Shown one piece after another: positions 1 through 6,723 of a stretch of DNA of 12,188 nt; position 1 is the first letter of the stretch; every line of letters starts with the position of its first letter. The stretch covers positions 1-12,188 of the forward strand of contig JARJMV020000049.1 in the NCBI GenBank assembly GCA_029335935.2, written 5' to 3'. Source of the stretch: a bacterium (GTDB taxonomy: Bacteria; Armatimonadota; Fimbriimonadia; Fimbriimonadales; GBS-DC). The notes beneath the pieces are model-generated. The model had not been told where the DNA came from. It made no database searches and was given only the letters and a program-made list of their open reading frames with translations. Made by a program: the position numbers and the translations under genes.

Positions 1-5
1 CGCAA

Positions 6-209
6 TGTTTTGAGTGTGCGCGCTACACGCAAAGAGCACCGACATGTATGTACGTTCTTGAAGCTGTGCGCAAGTCCAGGAATGTCCGGGCGACACGCAG
101 AGCGCTAGGACAGGTATGTCCGTGCTACCAGCTCTGCGCAAGGACAGGAATGTCCGTGCTACCAGCACAGAGCACGGACAGGAATGTCCGTGCTACGAAG
201 TCCACGCGC
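6..209. repeat. Tandem array of six 34-bp repeats with palindromic core
   Basis: Six head-to-tail units begin at 6, 40, 74, 108, 142 and 176, so the period is exactly 34 bp. The core of the best units is GGACAGGAATGTCCG, in which GGACA and TGTCC are inverted around four bases. It is followed by a 19-bp half that resembles GTGCTACCAGCACAGAGCAC or an alternate ending in CTGTGCGCAA. Units 4-6 are nearly identical, and decay increases towards position 1. There are no unique spacers, so this is not a CRISPR array. The period is not a multiple of three and no convincing gene covers it. The array may continue beyond the left edge. Its function is unknown. From memory, similar GGACA/TGTCC repeats are dispersed in related genomes, but I could not check this. 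Confidence 0.85.
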
Positions 210-222
210 AATTTCGTCCCGC

Positions 223-244
223 CCACATAGCCAACACTATGTGG
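223..244 (+). promoter_or_regulatory. Hairpin overlapping the prepilin ribosome-binding site
   Basis: CCACATAG (223-230) and CTATGTGG (237-244) form a perfect 8-bp inverted repeat around the loop CCAACA. The last two G residues of the stem are also the first two bases of the Shine-Dalgarno stretch GGAGGG (243-248). Folding of the leader would therefore partly hide the ribosome-binding site of the prepilin gene at 254. It could equally be a dimeric-protein operator in DNA. I found no convincing -10/-35 pair for the prepilin gene between the repeats and this hairpin. Confidence 0.5.
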
Positions 245-253
245 AGGGATTAG

Positions 254-1009
254 ATGATGGTACAACATGCACGAGCGAGCCGAACGTATGGCTTCACGCT
301 GATTGAGCTGCTGGTCGTAATCGCGATAATCGCCATCTTGGCGGCGATCCTGTTCCCCGTGTTTGCACAGGCGCGCGAGAAGGCGCGTCAGACCTCGTGT
401 TTGAGCAACCTCCGACAGATTGGGCTGGCAGGTTTGCAATACGCCCAAGACTACGACGAGCGGTTGTTCCCGATTGCCTACGACGACTGGTCGCACTACT
501 GGTGGGGGTATGTGGACCGCCAGAACCTGCGTGTGGACACCCAGCGGAGCTTTATCCATCCATACATGCGCAACGCCGAGATACAAGCTTGTCCTTCGTT
601 CCGCGAGAACCGCTCGTTTGCGTATGGGCAGCTGGGCTATGGCTACAACTATGTCTATCTTAGTCCTGCGAACCCGCCGACCTACACGCCGATAGCGGTC
701 TCGTTGGCGAGCATTAACGCGGTAGCGGAGACTGTGTGGATTGCCGACAGCGCGCAGTGGCGCACTTGGGGTCAGGGCGCGCCCGTGTTTGAGGGCACGG
801 GGTTCTTGGAGCCGCCCTCCTACGACAATCCCACTTTTCACGGCAGACACAACGGGATGGGGAATGTGTTGTGGTGTGATGGGCACGCGAAGGCGTTCAA
901 GCCCGCGTTGCGGATGGAGGACGGTTTCGCGCCGCATCGCCAGCGCAACTTGGGCAACATCGACCGCGACGGCGACCCCCGAACCGATGAGCTGATGGAC
1001 TTGAACTAA
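254..1009 (+). CDS. Prepilin-like protein with H-X9-DG motif (DUF1559-type)
   Basis: This 251-residue protein has a class III (type IV pilin-like) signal. A short basic leader ends at Gly13, and Phe14-Thr-Leu-Ile-Glu18 starts the hydrophobic helix. Prepilin peptidase would cut after Gly13, leaving Glu18 as the conserved mature Glu5. [12 protein letters not shown] and CLSNLRQIG follow the helix. The H-X9-DG motif is His199 to Asp209-Gly210. Near the C terminus, [11 protein letters not shown] resembles an acidic Ca-binding loop (inference). The product should be an inner-membrane pseudopilin of a pilus or type II secretion-like machine; its exact role is unknown. GGAGGG at 243-248 lies 5 nt before this ATG, and a second ATG is at 257. 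It ends in a 4-nt overlap with the convergent phosphoesterase gene. A paralogue lies at 9606-8797 on the other strand. Confidence 0.9.
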   Translation: MMVQHARASRTYGFTLIELLVVIAIIAILAAILFPVFAQAREKARQTSCLSNLRQIGLAGLQYAQDYDERLFPIAYDDWSHYWWGYVDRQNLRVDTQRSFIHPYMRNAEIQACPSFRENRSFAYGQLGYGYNYVYLSPANPPTYTPIAVSLASINAVAETVWIADSAQWRTWGQGAPVFEGTGFLEPPSYDNPTFHGRHNGMGNVLWCDGHAKAFKPALRMEDGFAPHRQRNLGNIDRDGDPRTDELMDLN

Positions 1010-1749
1010 CGGCTGGGCGCGGGGAGAAACTCCTCGCGCCGAGTTTCCAGTTGCCAACGCTCGCCCTCGCGGGTCAGTATCAGCAGCGTCGCGCCCTTGC
1101 AAAACGGCGGCGACTGGCTCATCCACACGCCGTTCACCTGCTCTGGGGGGAAGATGGGCGTGTGCGAGTGCCCGCCTAAGATAATATCGATCTCGGGACA
1201 CGCTTGCGCCAAGCTACGGTCGTTCTGGACGCCGATGTGGGTCAGAGCAATCAGTAAATCTGCCTCTGAGCGCAGGCGCGGAACCCACTGTCGCGCGGTC
1301 TCAATCGGCGCATGGAACAGATACGCGCTGAGCGCAGCAGCCTGCATGCGCGGGGTGACCATCGGCACAGTCAAGCCCAGCACTGCCACGCGCACACCTT
1401 GATGCTCACGCCGCCACACGGGCTGCACAGGTATGGGCGTGTCGGTTTGCTTGGCGTAGAGGTTGGCGCAGAGCAGGGGGCAGGGCGCACCGCGAGTCTT
1501 CGCAGCGAAACCCACTGGCAACAAGTGGAACTCGCGATTGCCAATCGTCACGGCGTCGTATCCCGCCTGACGCATCCACTCCCACGCCGGCTCGGGGCGC
1601 ATGGGAATGCCGAGATTGCCCGAGCGGATGCAGTCGCCAGAGTCTAACATTAAAGCGTTATATTGCACTTTGAGCGTGTGCAATCGCGTGGTGAACGCCT
1701 CGTTCCAGCGGTTGTGTGCGTCGTTGGTATGTAGCAGGGCGATTCTCAT
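1006..1749 (-). CDS. Calcineurin-like metallophosphoesterase (5'-nucleotidase/UshA-type N domain)
   Basis: The 247-residue protein carries the dimetal phosphoesterase motifs in order: Asp10-x-His12 in [10 protein letters not shown] in LDSGDC (Asp39), GNREF (Asn71-Arg72-Glu73), His171 in LTHIG, and GGHSHT (His194, His196). It therefore likely hydrolyses phosphomonoesters or nucleotides with two metal ions. Only the catalytic domain of the 5'-nucleotidase family is present; the C-terminal substrate domain is absent. No signal peptide is visible, which suggests a cytoplasmic enzyme. The usual GNHE motif has Arg in place of the catalytic His. I chose the ATG at 1749 because it overlaps the trpC stop as ATGA, indicating translational coupling. 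An in-frame GTG at 1767 is the alternative. The substrate is unknown. Confidence 0.85.
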   Translation of the reverse strand: MRIALLHTNDAHNRWNEAFTTRLHTLKVQYNALMLDSGDCIRSGNLGIPMRPEPAWEWMRQAGYDAVTIGNREFHLLPVGFAAKTRGAPCPLLCANLYAKQTDTPIPVQPVWRREHQGVRVAVLGLTVPMVTPRMQAAALSAYLFHAPIETARQWVPRLRSEADLLIALTHIGVQNDRSLAQACPEIDIILGGHSHTPIFPPEQVNGVWMSQSPPFCKGATLLILTREGERWQLETRREEFLPAPSR

Positions 1750-2537
1750 CGGCAGGCGTCCATCCACTCGCGCACGGTTTCGACCGGGTCGCCCGCGCGC
1801 ATCAGCGTCTCACCCACCAGTATCGCGTCCACACCTGCCGCGTGCAAGCGTCGCACCTGCTCGGCCGTCTCGATACCGCTCTCGCTGACGCGCGTGACCC
1901 CCTCTGGGAAGTAGCGCAGCAGTCGGAAGGTGGTCTCCAGCGACACCTCGAAGGTACGCAGGTCGCGATTGTTCACGCCGACCAGCGTTGCGCCCGATTC
2001 GATCGCCGTCTCCAACTCCCACTCGTCATGCACCTCCACCAGCGCGTCCATACTTAGCGATTCTGCGAGTATGCGCAGGTCATGGAGCTGCTTGCGGTCG
2101 GGCAGGGCGGCGACAATCAGCAAGAGTGCGTCAGCCTGTAGTGTGCGGCTCTCGTACACTTGATACTCGTCGAGGATGAAGTCTTTGCGCAGGGCAGGGA
2201 GGGGCACGGCTTGGCGAGCGATGTATAAGTTTTCGGGTTTACCCTGAAAATAGGGCTCGTCGGTTAGCACGCTGAGTGCATCGGCGCTGGCTCGGTGGTA
2301 CTGCTCGGCAATCGCGGCGGGTGCGAAGTCCTCGCGAATGACGCCTTTACTGGGCGAGGCGCGCTTAATCTCAGCGATAAGCGCGATGGGGTTCTTGGTG
2401 TTGCGCAGAGCGAAGTGAAATCCGCGCGTCGGCGGCAGGTCTGATAGGCGCGCTTTCAGCTCGGTCAGTGGCGTTGCTCGGCGTCGGGTGTCCAACTCCT
2501 CGCGTTTCGTCTCCAGGATGCGCTGCAGAACGGTCAC
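1746..2537 (-). CDS. trpC: Indole-3-glycerol phosphate synthase
   Basis: TrpC closes the indole ring, converting CdRP to indole-3-glycerol phosphate in tryptophan synthesis. The 263-residue single-domain TIM barrel has all the family residues: Glu56 and Lys58 in IAEIKRASPSKG, Lys118 in LRKDF, Glu168 in LVEVH, Asn189 in VGVNNRDL, and Glu219-Ser220 in SESG. These match the known catalytic Glu, Lys, Lys, Glu, Asn, Glu and Ser of the archaeal enzyme. The start is GTG at 2537, since TVLQRILETKREE is the usual N terminus and no in-frame ATG or GTG lies upstream before the tRNA. No Shine-Dalgarno is visible. The gene begins 10 nt after the tRNA-Thr CCA end and is coupled to the phosphoesterase downstream. 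No other trp gene is in the window. Confidence 0.96.
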   Translation of the reverse strand: MTVLQRILETKREELDTRRRATPLTELKARLSDLPPTRGFHFALRNTKNPIALIAEIKRASPSKGVIREDFAPAAIAEQYHRASADALSVLTDEPYFQGKPENLYIARQAVPLPALRKDFILDEYQVYESRTLQADALLLIVAALPDRKQLHDLRILAESLSMDALVEVHDEWELETAIESGATLVGVNNRDLRTFEVSLETTFRLLRYFPEGVTRVSESGIETAEQVRRLHAAGVDAILVGETLMRAGDPVETVREWMDACR

Positions 2538-2547
2538 GGCAATAGGC

Positions 2548-2622
2548 TGGAGCCGACAGTGGGACTTGAACCCACGACCTACGCATTACGAGTGCGTCGC
2601 TCTGCCACTGAGCTATGTCGGC
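2548..2622 (-). tRNA. tRNA-Thr (anticodon CGU), CCA encoded
   Basis: Read on the minus strand, a full cloverleaf is present. The 7-bp acceptor stem is GCCGACA/TGTCGGC, the D arm is GCTC/GAGC, the anticodon stem is ACGCA/TGCGT with loop CTCGTAA, and the T arm is GTGGG/CCCAC with TTCAAGT. The anticodon CGT (2590-2588) reads ACG threonine codons. The discriminator is U and the 3' CCA is genomically encoded (2550-2548). The variable loop is the short five-base class I type. A consensus -10 box sits just upstream. Confidence 0.97.
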
Positions 2623-2632
2623 TCACACGGGT

Positions 2633-2662
2633 ATTATACCCCTGCAGGGCGTATCGATGCAA
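2633..2662 (-). promoter_or_regulatory. Promoter for tRNA-Thr (and probably trpC)
   Basis: A perfect TATAAT on the minus strand (2638-2633) lies 10 nt before the mature tRNA 5' end, placing transcription start about 4 nt upstream of the tRNA. The nearest -35 candidate is TTGCAT (2662-2657) with an 18-nt spacer, which is a weak match. The -10 is embedded in the palindrome GGGTATAATACCC. No other promoter is seen before trpC, so the transcript probably continues through trpC and the phosphoesterase. Confidence 0.65.
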
Positions 2663-2756
2663 GAGGTTCGTACAGCTTTCGGTAGGGTTTGAGGTAAGAT
2701 TGTTGTCGCGCGCTGGGATACACCTATGCAGACGCGCGCTGTGCGCGGGGGGAACG

Positions 2757-3596
2757 CTAATCCACATGTCGCAGGCGAACCTCGCGCTGGGGGAAGGGGA
2801 TTTCCACCCCGTGCTGTTGGAACTTCTCGTAGATAGCGAAGTTGAGGTCGCTAATGAGTTTGCCGCGTTTGTGAACGAGCGTCGTACTCCACACGCGCAG
2901 TTCGAACTCGATGGCGTTATCGCCGAATTTCATCAGGCGCACCACGGGCGCAGGTTCGGGATGTACATCGGGATGCTCGGCGGCGACTTCCAGCAAGAGA
3001 CGCTCCACCTGACGCAGGTCGCTCCCATACGCCACGCCGATCGGGATTTTGAACCGCACGCGCGGGTCGTTCTGAGTCCAGTTCACCACAGGTTCGGCGA
3101 TGAAGCGTGAGTTAGGCACAATCACGGCGATATTGTCGTTGGTGATGACAGTGGTAGCGCGCGCGCCAATCGCGACGACACGCCCGTCGATGTTGCCCAC
3201 CTCCACGCGGTCGCCGACTTTGATAGGCCGCTCCACCAAGATAATCAGACCGCTGATGAAGTTGTTCGCGATGTTTTGCAGTCCGAATCCGACGCCGACG
3301 CCGATGGCGCCTGCAAGCACATTCAGCGCGGTCAGGTCCACCCCTGCACTTTGAACGATGGCGACACCGCCCAGAAACAGCACGAGGTAGCGCAGCAGCG
3401 AGCCGACCGCTTCGCGTGCGCCTAAATCTAAGCTGGTGCGCGCAAGCAGTCGCCGCGCCACGAGCCGCTTGAGCCACAGCGTGATGAGGTAGAGTGCGAC
3501 GAAGCTGAGGATTAGGGTCGCCACGACGCTGACCGTGAGCTCGCTCGCGCCGATGCGAAACAGCGGATAGTTCCAAGCCTTGCGCAGCCAATCCAT
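2757..3596 (-). CDS. MscS-family mechanosensitive ion channel
   Basis: The 279-residue protein is close to the length of E. coli MscS and has the same plan. Hydrophobic spans lie near residues 19-42 and 66-86. The pore helix near 90-118 is rich in Gly and Ala (LAGAIGVGVGFGLQNIANNF). The cytoplasmic beta and alpha/beta domains follow, including ERPIKVGD and VPNSRFI. It should open under membrane tension and release solutes during hypo-osmotic shock. The pore-helix wording is of the GFGLQNIxNNFISG type found in many MscS paralogues, so I give no E. coli symbol. Its ATG directly follows the gltX stop (TAGATG), which implies coupled translation. No U-rich terminator is visible downstream. Confidence 0.92.
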   Translation of the reverse strand: MDWLRKAWNYPLFRIGASELTVSVVATLILSFVALYLITLWLKRLVARRLLARTSLDLGAREAVGSLLRYLVLFLGGVAIVQSAGVDLTALNVLAGAIGVGVGFGLQNIANNFISGLIILVERPIKVGDRVEVGNIDGRVVAIGARATTVITNDNIAVIVPNSRFIAEPVVNWTQNDPRVRFKIPIGVAYGSDLRQVERLLLEVAAEHPDVHPEPAPVVRLMKFGDNAIEFELRVWSTTLVHKRGKLISDLNFAIYEKFQQHGVEIPFPQREVRLRHVD

Positions 3597-5060
3597 CTAC
3601 TTGCGGAACACCCAGCGTTGGGCTTGGCGTAGGCGTTGCAGCACGCGCGGCTTACCCAATGCCTCTATCATCTCGAAGAGACTGGGTCCTGTAGCGCGTC
3701 CGCTGAGGGCGATGCGCGTGGGATGGATGACCTCGCCGCCTTTCACGCCCAGCCACGCAATCACTTCGCGGGTCACGCGCTCGATTTCGGGCGTGGTGAA
3801 CGGCTCCAGCGCCTCGTAGCGACGGATTAACTCCTCCAGCATCTGCGGGATATGGGGCTCGCCGTACCACTTACGCACCGCCGCTTCGTCGATGGGGTAG
3901 TCGTCGCGGAAGAAGAAGTCCAGTAGGCGCGGCGCGTCGCTTAGTAGTTTCATCTTTTCCTGCTCCAGCGGCACGACCCGCTCCACATAGGCGCGGGTAT
4001 CGGCGTTCAGGGTCGGGGGGATTAGCCCCGCCTCTTGAAGGTAGGGCAGGCACAGTTCGATGAGCCGCTCTTTGGGCAACTCGCGAATGTAGTGTCCGTT
4101 CATCCAGAGCAGCTTATCGTGGTGGAACACGAACGGGTTATCTGAGATGCGCTCGATGCTGAACAGGGCGATAATCTCCTCGCGCGAGAGGATTTCGCGG
4201 TCGTCGCCGGGGTTCCAGCCGCAAATCGCCAAGAAGTTGAACATCGCCTCCGATAGGTAGCCTTGTCGGATGAACTCGGTGAACTCGGTGGTGCCATGTC
4301 GCTTGGAGAGTTTCTGCTTGTCGGGTCCCAGAAGCAGGGGTAGGTGCGCGAACTGCGGTGGCTCCCAGCCGAGCGCACGGTAGAGGTTCAAGTGGCGCGG
4401 CATGCTGGAGACCCATTCGTCGCCGCGCAGCACATGCGTCACCGCCATTAGGTGGTCATCCACCACATTCGCGAGGTGGTAGGTCGGGAAACCGTCCGAT
4501 TTGAGCATCACGAAATCGTCCGTGAGCTTGTTTTGGAACTCGGTGCGTCCGTGGATTAGGTCGTCATACGCCACTGTGCCTTCCAGGGGCATTTTGAAGC
4601 GGATGACATAGGGCAGCCCGTCGTTCTCGCGGGCTTTCACTTCGGCGGGGGTGAGCTTGCGGCAGCGTCGGTCGTACATGGTCTGCGCGGCGCCTTGAGC
4701 GCGCTGCTGGGCGCGCATCTGCTCCACCTCCTCGGCGCTACAGAAGCACTTATACGCCTTGCCGTCGTCCACGAGCTGGTGCGCAATCCGATGATAAATC
4801 TCCAGCCGCTGCGATTGGTAATAAGGCGCGTGCGGGCCGCCGACTTCGGGTCCCTCGTCCCAGTCGAGTCGGAGCCAGCGCAACGAGTTGAGAATGGCTT
4901 GTTCGGAGCCTTCCACATAGCGGTTGCGGTCGGTGTCTTCGATTCGCACGATGAATTGTCCCCCGTGGTGACGGGCGAACACCCAGTTGAACAGCGCGGT
5001 GCGAATGTTGCCCACATGGGGCATACCCGTGGGGCTGGGCGCGTAGCGCACTCGTACCAT
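3597..5060 (-). CDS. gltX: Glutamyl-tRNA synthetase
   Basis: The 487-residue class I synthetase charges tRNA-Glu with glutamate in the cytoplasm. It has YAPSPTG (residues 6-12) followed by the HIGH-type motif PHVGN (14-18), the RIEDTD glutamate-binding segment (39-44), and the KMSKS-type motif KLSKR (250-254). Cys105 and Cys107 in KCFCSAEE, with Tyr129 and Cys133, resemble the zinc site of some bacterial GluRS. The C-terminal helical anticodon-binding region is complete. AGGAGG (5075-5070) lies 9 nt before the ATG at 5060. A TTG at 5063 is a less likely start. About 48 nt separate it from the upstream transferase gene, and the mscS-type gene follows without a gap. Confidence 0.96.
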   Translation of the reverse strand: MVRVRYAPSPTGMPHVGNIRTALFNWVFARHHGGQFIVRIEDTDRNRYVEGSEQAILNSLRWLRLDWDEGPEVGGPHAPYYQSQRLEIYHRIAHQLVDDGKAYKCFCSAEEVEQMRAQQRAQGAAQTMYDRRCRKLTPAEVKARENDGLPYVIRFKMPLEGTVAYDDLIHGRTEFQNKLTDDFVMLKSDGFPTYHLANVVDDHLMAVTHVLRGDEWVSSMPRHLNLYRALGWEPPQFAHLPLLLGPDKQKLSKRHGTTEFTEFIRQGYLSEAMFNFLAICGWNPGDDREILSREEIIALFSIERISDNPFVFHHDKLLWMNGHYIRELPKERLIELCLPYLQEAGLIPPTLNADTRAYVERVVPLEQEKMKLLSDAPRLLDFFFRDDYPIDEAAVRKWYGEPHIPQMLEELIRRYEALEPFTTPEIERVTREVIAWLGVKGGEVIHPTRIALSGRATGPSLFEMIEALGKPRVLQRLRQAQRWVFRK

Positions 5061-5108
5061 CAAGCCAAGCCTCCTGTGCCAAGCATGGCGAGATTCTACC
5101 TTACGGCG

Positions 5109-6125
5109 TCAGCCGACGGCGCGTCGGAACAGGATAATCGCCACGATAGCCATCGCTGCCGCCACGCCATAGAGGATAATCACGGTTTGACGCTGGGTGA
5201 GACCGCGCTCCAGCAGTTGGTGGTGGATATGTTTCTTATCGGGTTGATAGATGGGCTGGCCGCTAAGAGCGCGGCGCACGACGGCAAGCCCTGCGTCCAG
5301 CAAGGGCAGCCCGAACACCAGCATCGGGATAAGAATCGCGAACGCGGTGGCAGTCTTGAACGCGCCGATGACCGACAGACCGCCGAGCATAAAGCCCAGA
5401 AACTGTGCGCCCCCTGTGCCCATGAAGATACGCGCCGGGTTGAAGTTGTAGCGCAGGAACCCTCCTGCCGCGCCTGCTATCGCCGCTGCGGTGATGGCAA
5501 TCAGCCAGTTCGGGTAGGGCTGGTCTAAAATATCCGCCGCCTGCAGCGCCATCAACGCGAGTGCGAGCGCCGCAATCGCGCTCACGCCCGCCGCCAAGCC
5601 GTCCAGACCATCGATCGTGTCCATCGTCTTGCTAATCACGAAAATCCACAGCGCGGTGATGGGGATTGTCCAGGCACCTAAGGAGACCCACTGCGCCCCG
5701 CTGAACTTGCCGCCAATCGGCGCGGCGAACCCTTCAATCTGCACGCCGAACAGCTGCACCAGCAGCCCCGCCAACAACAGCGCGCCCATCTGTATCAGCG
5801 CGGAGAACTGCTTTAGGTCGTCTAACATGCCGACAATTAGCACGCCTGTGCCGATCATCAGCAAGCCGAGAAACTGCAGGGCGCGTTCGAGGAACACCGT
5901 GTCGGACGGAGCAAGCAGATAGAGACGCGCCAGCCCCGCCAGCATGCCGACCGTGACGCCGATGTAGATGGCAAGCCCACCCCAGCGTGGAGTTGGCTCT
6001 CGGTGGACGCGCCGCGCATCGGGCACATCCATCACGCCGAACCGTAGCGCCAATCGCCGCACCCAAGGGGTCAGCAGGTAGGTGGTCAACAGCGACAGGA
6101 TGAAGACCGCTGTGATTGTTTTCAT
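5109..6125 (-). CDS. WecA/TagO-like undecaprenyl-phosphate glycosyl-1-phosphate transferase
   Basis: This 338-residue polytopic membrane protein belongs to the MraY/WecA superfamily. Such enzymes move a sugar-1-phosphate, usually GlcNAc-1-P from UDP-GlcNAc, onto undecaprenyl phosphate to start O-antigen, teichoic acid or capsule chains. About ten or eleven hydrophobic segments are visible. Family motifs are [10 protein letters not shown] (41-50), the Asp pair Asp102-Asp103 in [19 protein letters not shown] (169-180), and the C-terminal histidine motif DKKHIHH (296-302). The loop that normally reads FMGD is FMGTGGA (234-240), so a conserved Asp is Thr237. WecA/TagO is favoured over MraY by the DGLDGLAAG wording and the HIHH motif. 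The ATG overlaps the deaminase stop (ATGA). No Shine-Dalgarno is visible. Confidence 0.88.
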   Translation of the reverse strand: MKTITAVFILSLLTTYLLTPWVRRLALRFGVMDVPDARRVHREPTPRWGGLAIYIGVTVGMLAGLARLYLLAPSDTVFLERALQFLGLLMIGTGVLIVGMLDDLKQFSALIQMGALLLAGLLVQLFGVQIEGFAAPIGGKFSGAQWVSLGAWTIPITALWIFVISKTMDTIDGLDGLAAGVSAIAALALALMALQAADILDQPYPNWLIAITAAAIAGAAGGFLRYNFNPARIFMGTGGAQFLGFMLGGLSVIGAFKTATAFAILIPMLVFGLPLLDAGLAVVRRALSGQPIYQPDKKHIHHQLLERGLTQRQTVIILYGVAAAMAIVAIILFRRAVG

Positions 6126-6589
6126 CGTTGCGGCTTGAAAGGCGTCAGGTCGATGGGCATCAGCACACCGTCTTTGTAGCGGTGCAGCGTTGTGCCTGCC
6201 TCTGCGAAGAGTTCAAGCGCGAATTCGTCGGGATAGTCGCCCTCGAACACCACGCGCTCGATGCCCGCGTTGATAATCATCTTCGCGCAGTGGTTGCACG
6301 GTTGACAGGTGACATAGATGGTCGCGCCGCGCGTGGAGACGCCGTTCAGCGCAGCTTGGAGAATCGCGTTCTGCTCGGCGTGTAGGGCGCGGATGCAGTG
6401 CCCCGCCACGATGTGGCAGCCGACCTCGGTGCAGTGCGCCAGTCCAATCGGCGCGCCGTTGTAGCCCGTCGCCAAGATGCGCTTGTCCAATACAATCACT
6501 GCACCGACGCTCCGACGCGGACAGGTCGCCCGCGTCGCCACCATGTGCGCAATCTGCATAAAATACTCGTCCCAGCTCGGTCGGCTCAT
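6122..6589 (-). CDS. dCMP deaminase (ComEB-type cytidine/deoxycytidylate deaminase)
   Basis: The 155-residue zinc enzyme likely converts dCMP to dUMP, feeding thymidylate synthesis. The zinc and catalytic residues are His70-Ala-Glu72 (HAEQNAI) and Cys98-x-x-Cys101 (PCNHC). [17 protein letters not shown] (42-58) matches the pattern typical of deoxycytidylate deaminases of the ComEB group, and the N-terminal WDEYFMQIA is also typical. The length is normal for the family. It is the first intact gene of the packed deaminase-transferase-gltX-mscS cluster. I see no clear Shine-Dalgarno and no firm promoter in the 134 nt upstream, which contain a gene relic. Confidence 0.92.
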   Translation of the reverse strand: MSRPSWDEYFMQIAHMVATRATCPRRSVGAVIVLDKRILATGYNGAPIGLAHCTEVGCHIVAGHCIRALHAEQNAILQAALNGVSTRGATIYVTCQPCNHCAKMIINAGIERVVFEGDYPDEFALELFAEAGTTLHRYKDGVLMPIDLTPFKPQR

Positions 6590-6596
6590 CGCTTAA

Positions 6597-6690
6597 CAGG
6601 ATACCCACTGGGGTACCGACGAAGATGACTGCTATGAACTCATCGACGGCGTGCTGGTGGAGCGGAAGGGAGCGCCCCGCCTCCCCCAAG
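6597..6690 (+). pseudogene. Possible Uma2-family (DUF820) nuclease fragment
   Basis: In one plus-strand frame the translation GTDEDDCYELIDGVLVERKG resembles the N-terminal block of Uma2-family endonuclease-fold proteins (usually YELIDGVLVEK or YELVDGVLVE). No ATG start precedes it, because a TAA lies immediately upstream at 6594-6596. The family resemblance stops after about 30 codons, where the sequence runs into the 3' end of the enolase-family gene on the other strand. I read it as a truncated relic, but the match is short and by eye. Confidence 0.35.
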
Positions 6691-6723
6691 ATGCTCCAGA
6701 AGCTGGGTATGGCATAGTGAACT

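Noticed and set aside
6..209. CRISPR array
   Set aside because: The 34-bp units abut each other with no unique spacers, and no cas gene is present.
48..230. Small plus-strand peptide across the repeats
   Set aside because: It only translates the 34-bp repeats in shifting frames, with no ribosome-binding site and no conservation of frame between units.
125..1201. Long minus-strand open frame opposite the first prepilin
   Set aside because: It is antisense to a well-supported prepilin, crosses into the tandem repeats and the opposite end of the phosphoesterase gene, and has no recognisable motif. It is a GC-driven shadow frame.
2735..2747. Hairpin CGCGC-TGT-GCGCG as a terminator for the mscS-type gene
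   Set aside because: The stem is only 5 bp with a triloop and no T tract on the minus strand. It is not enough to call.
5061..5063. TTG start for gltX
   Set aside because: The adjacent ATG at 5060 begins the canonical VRVRYAPSPTG and has suitable 9-nt spacing from AGGAGG.
4695..5528. Plus-strand 277-residue open frame over gltX and the WecA-like gene
   Set aside because: It runs antisense across two well-identified genes and their gap, with no domain signature.
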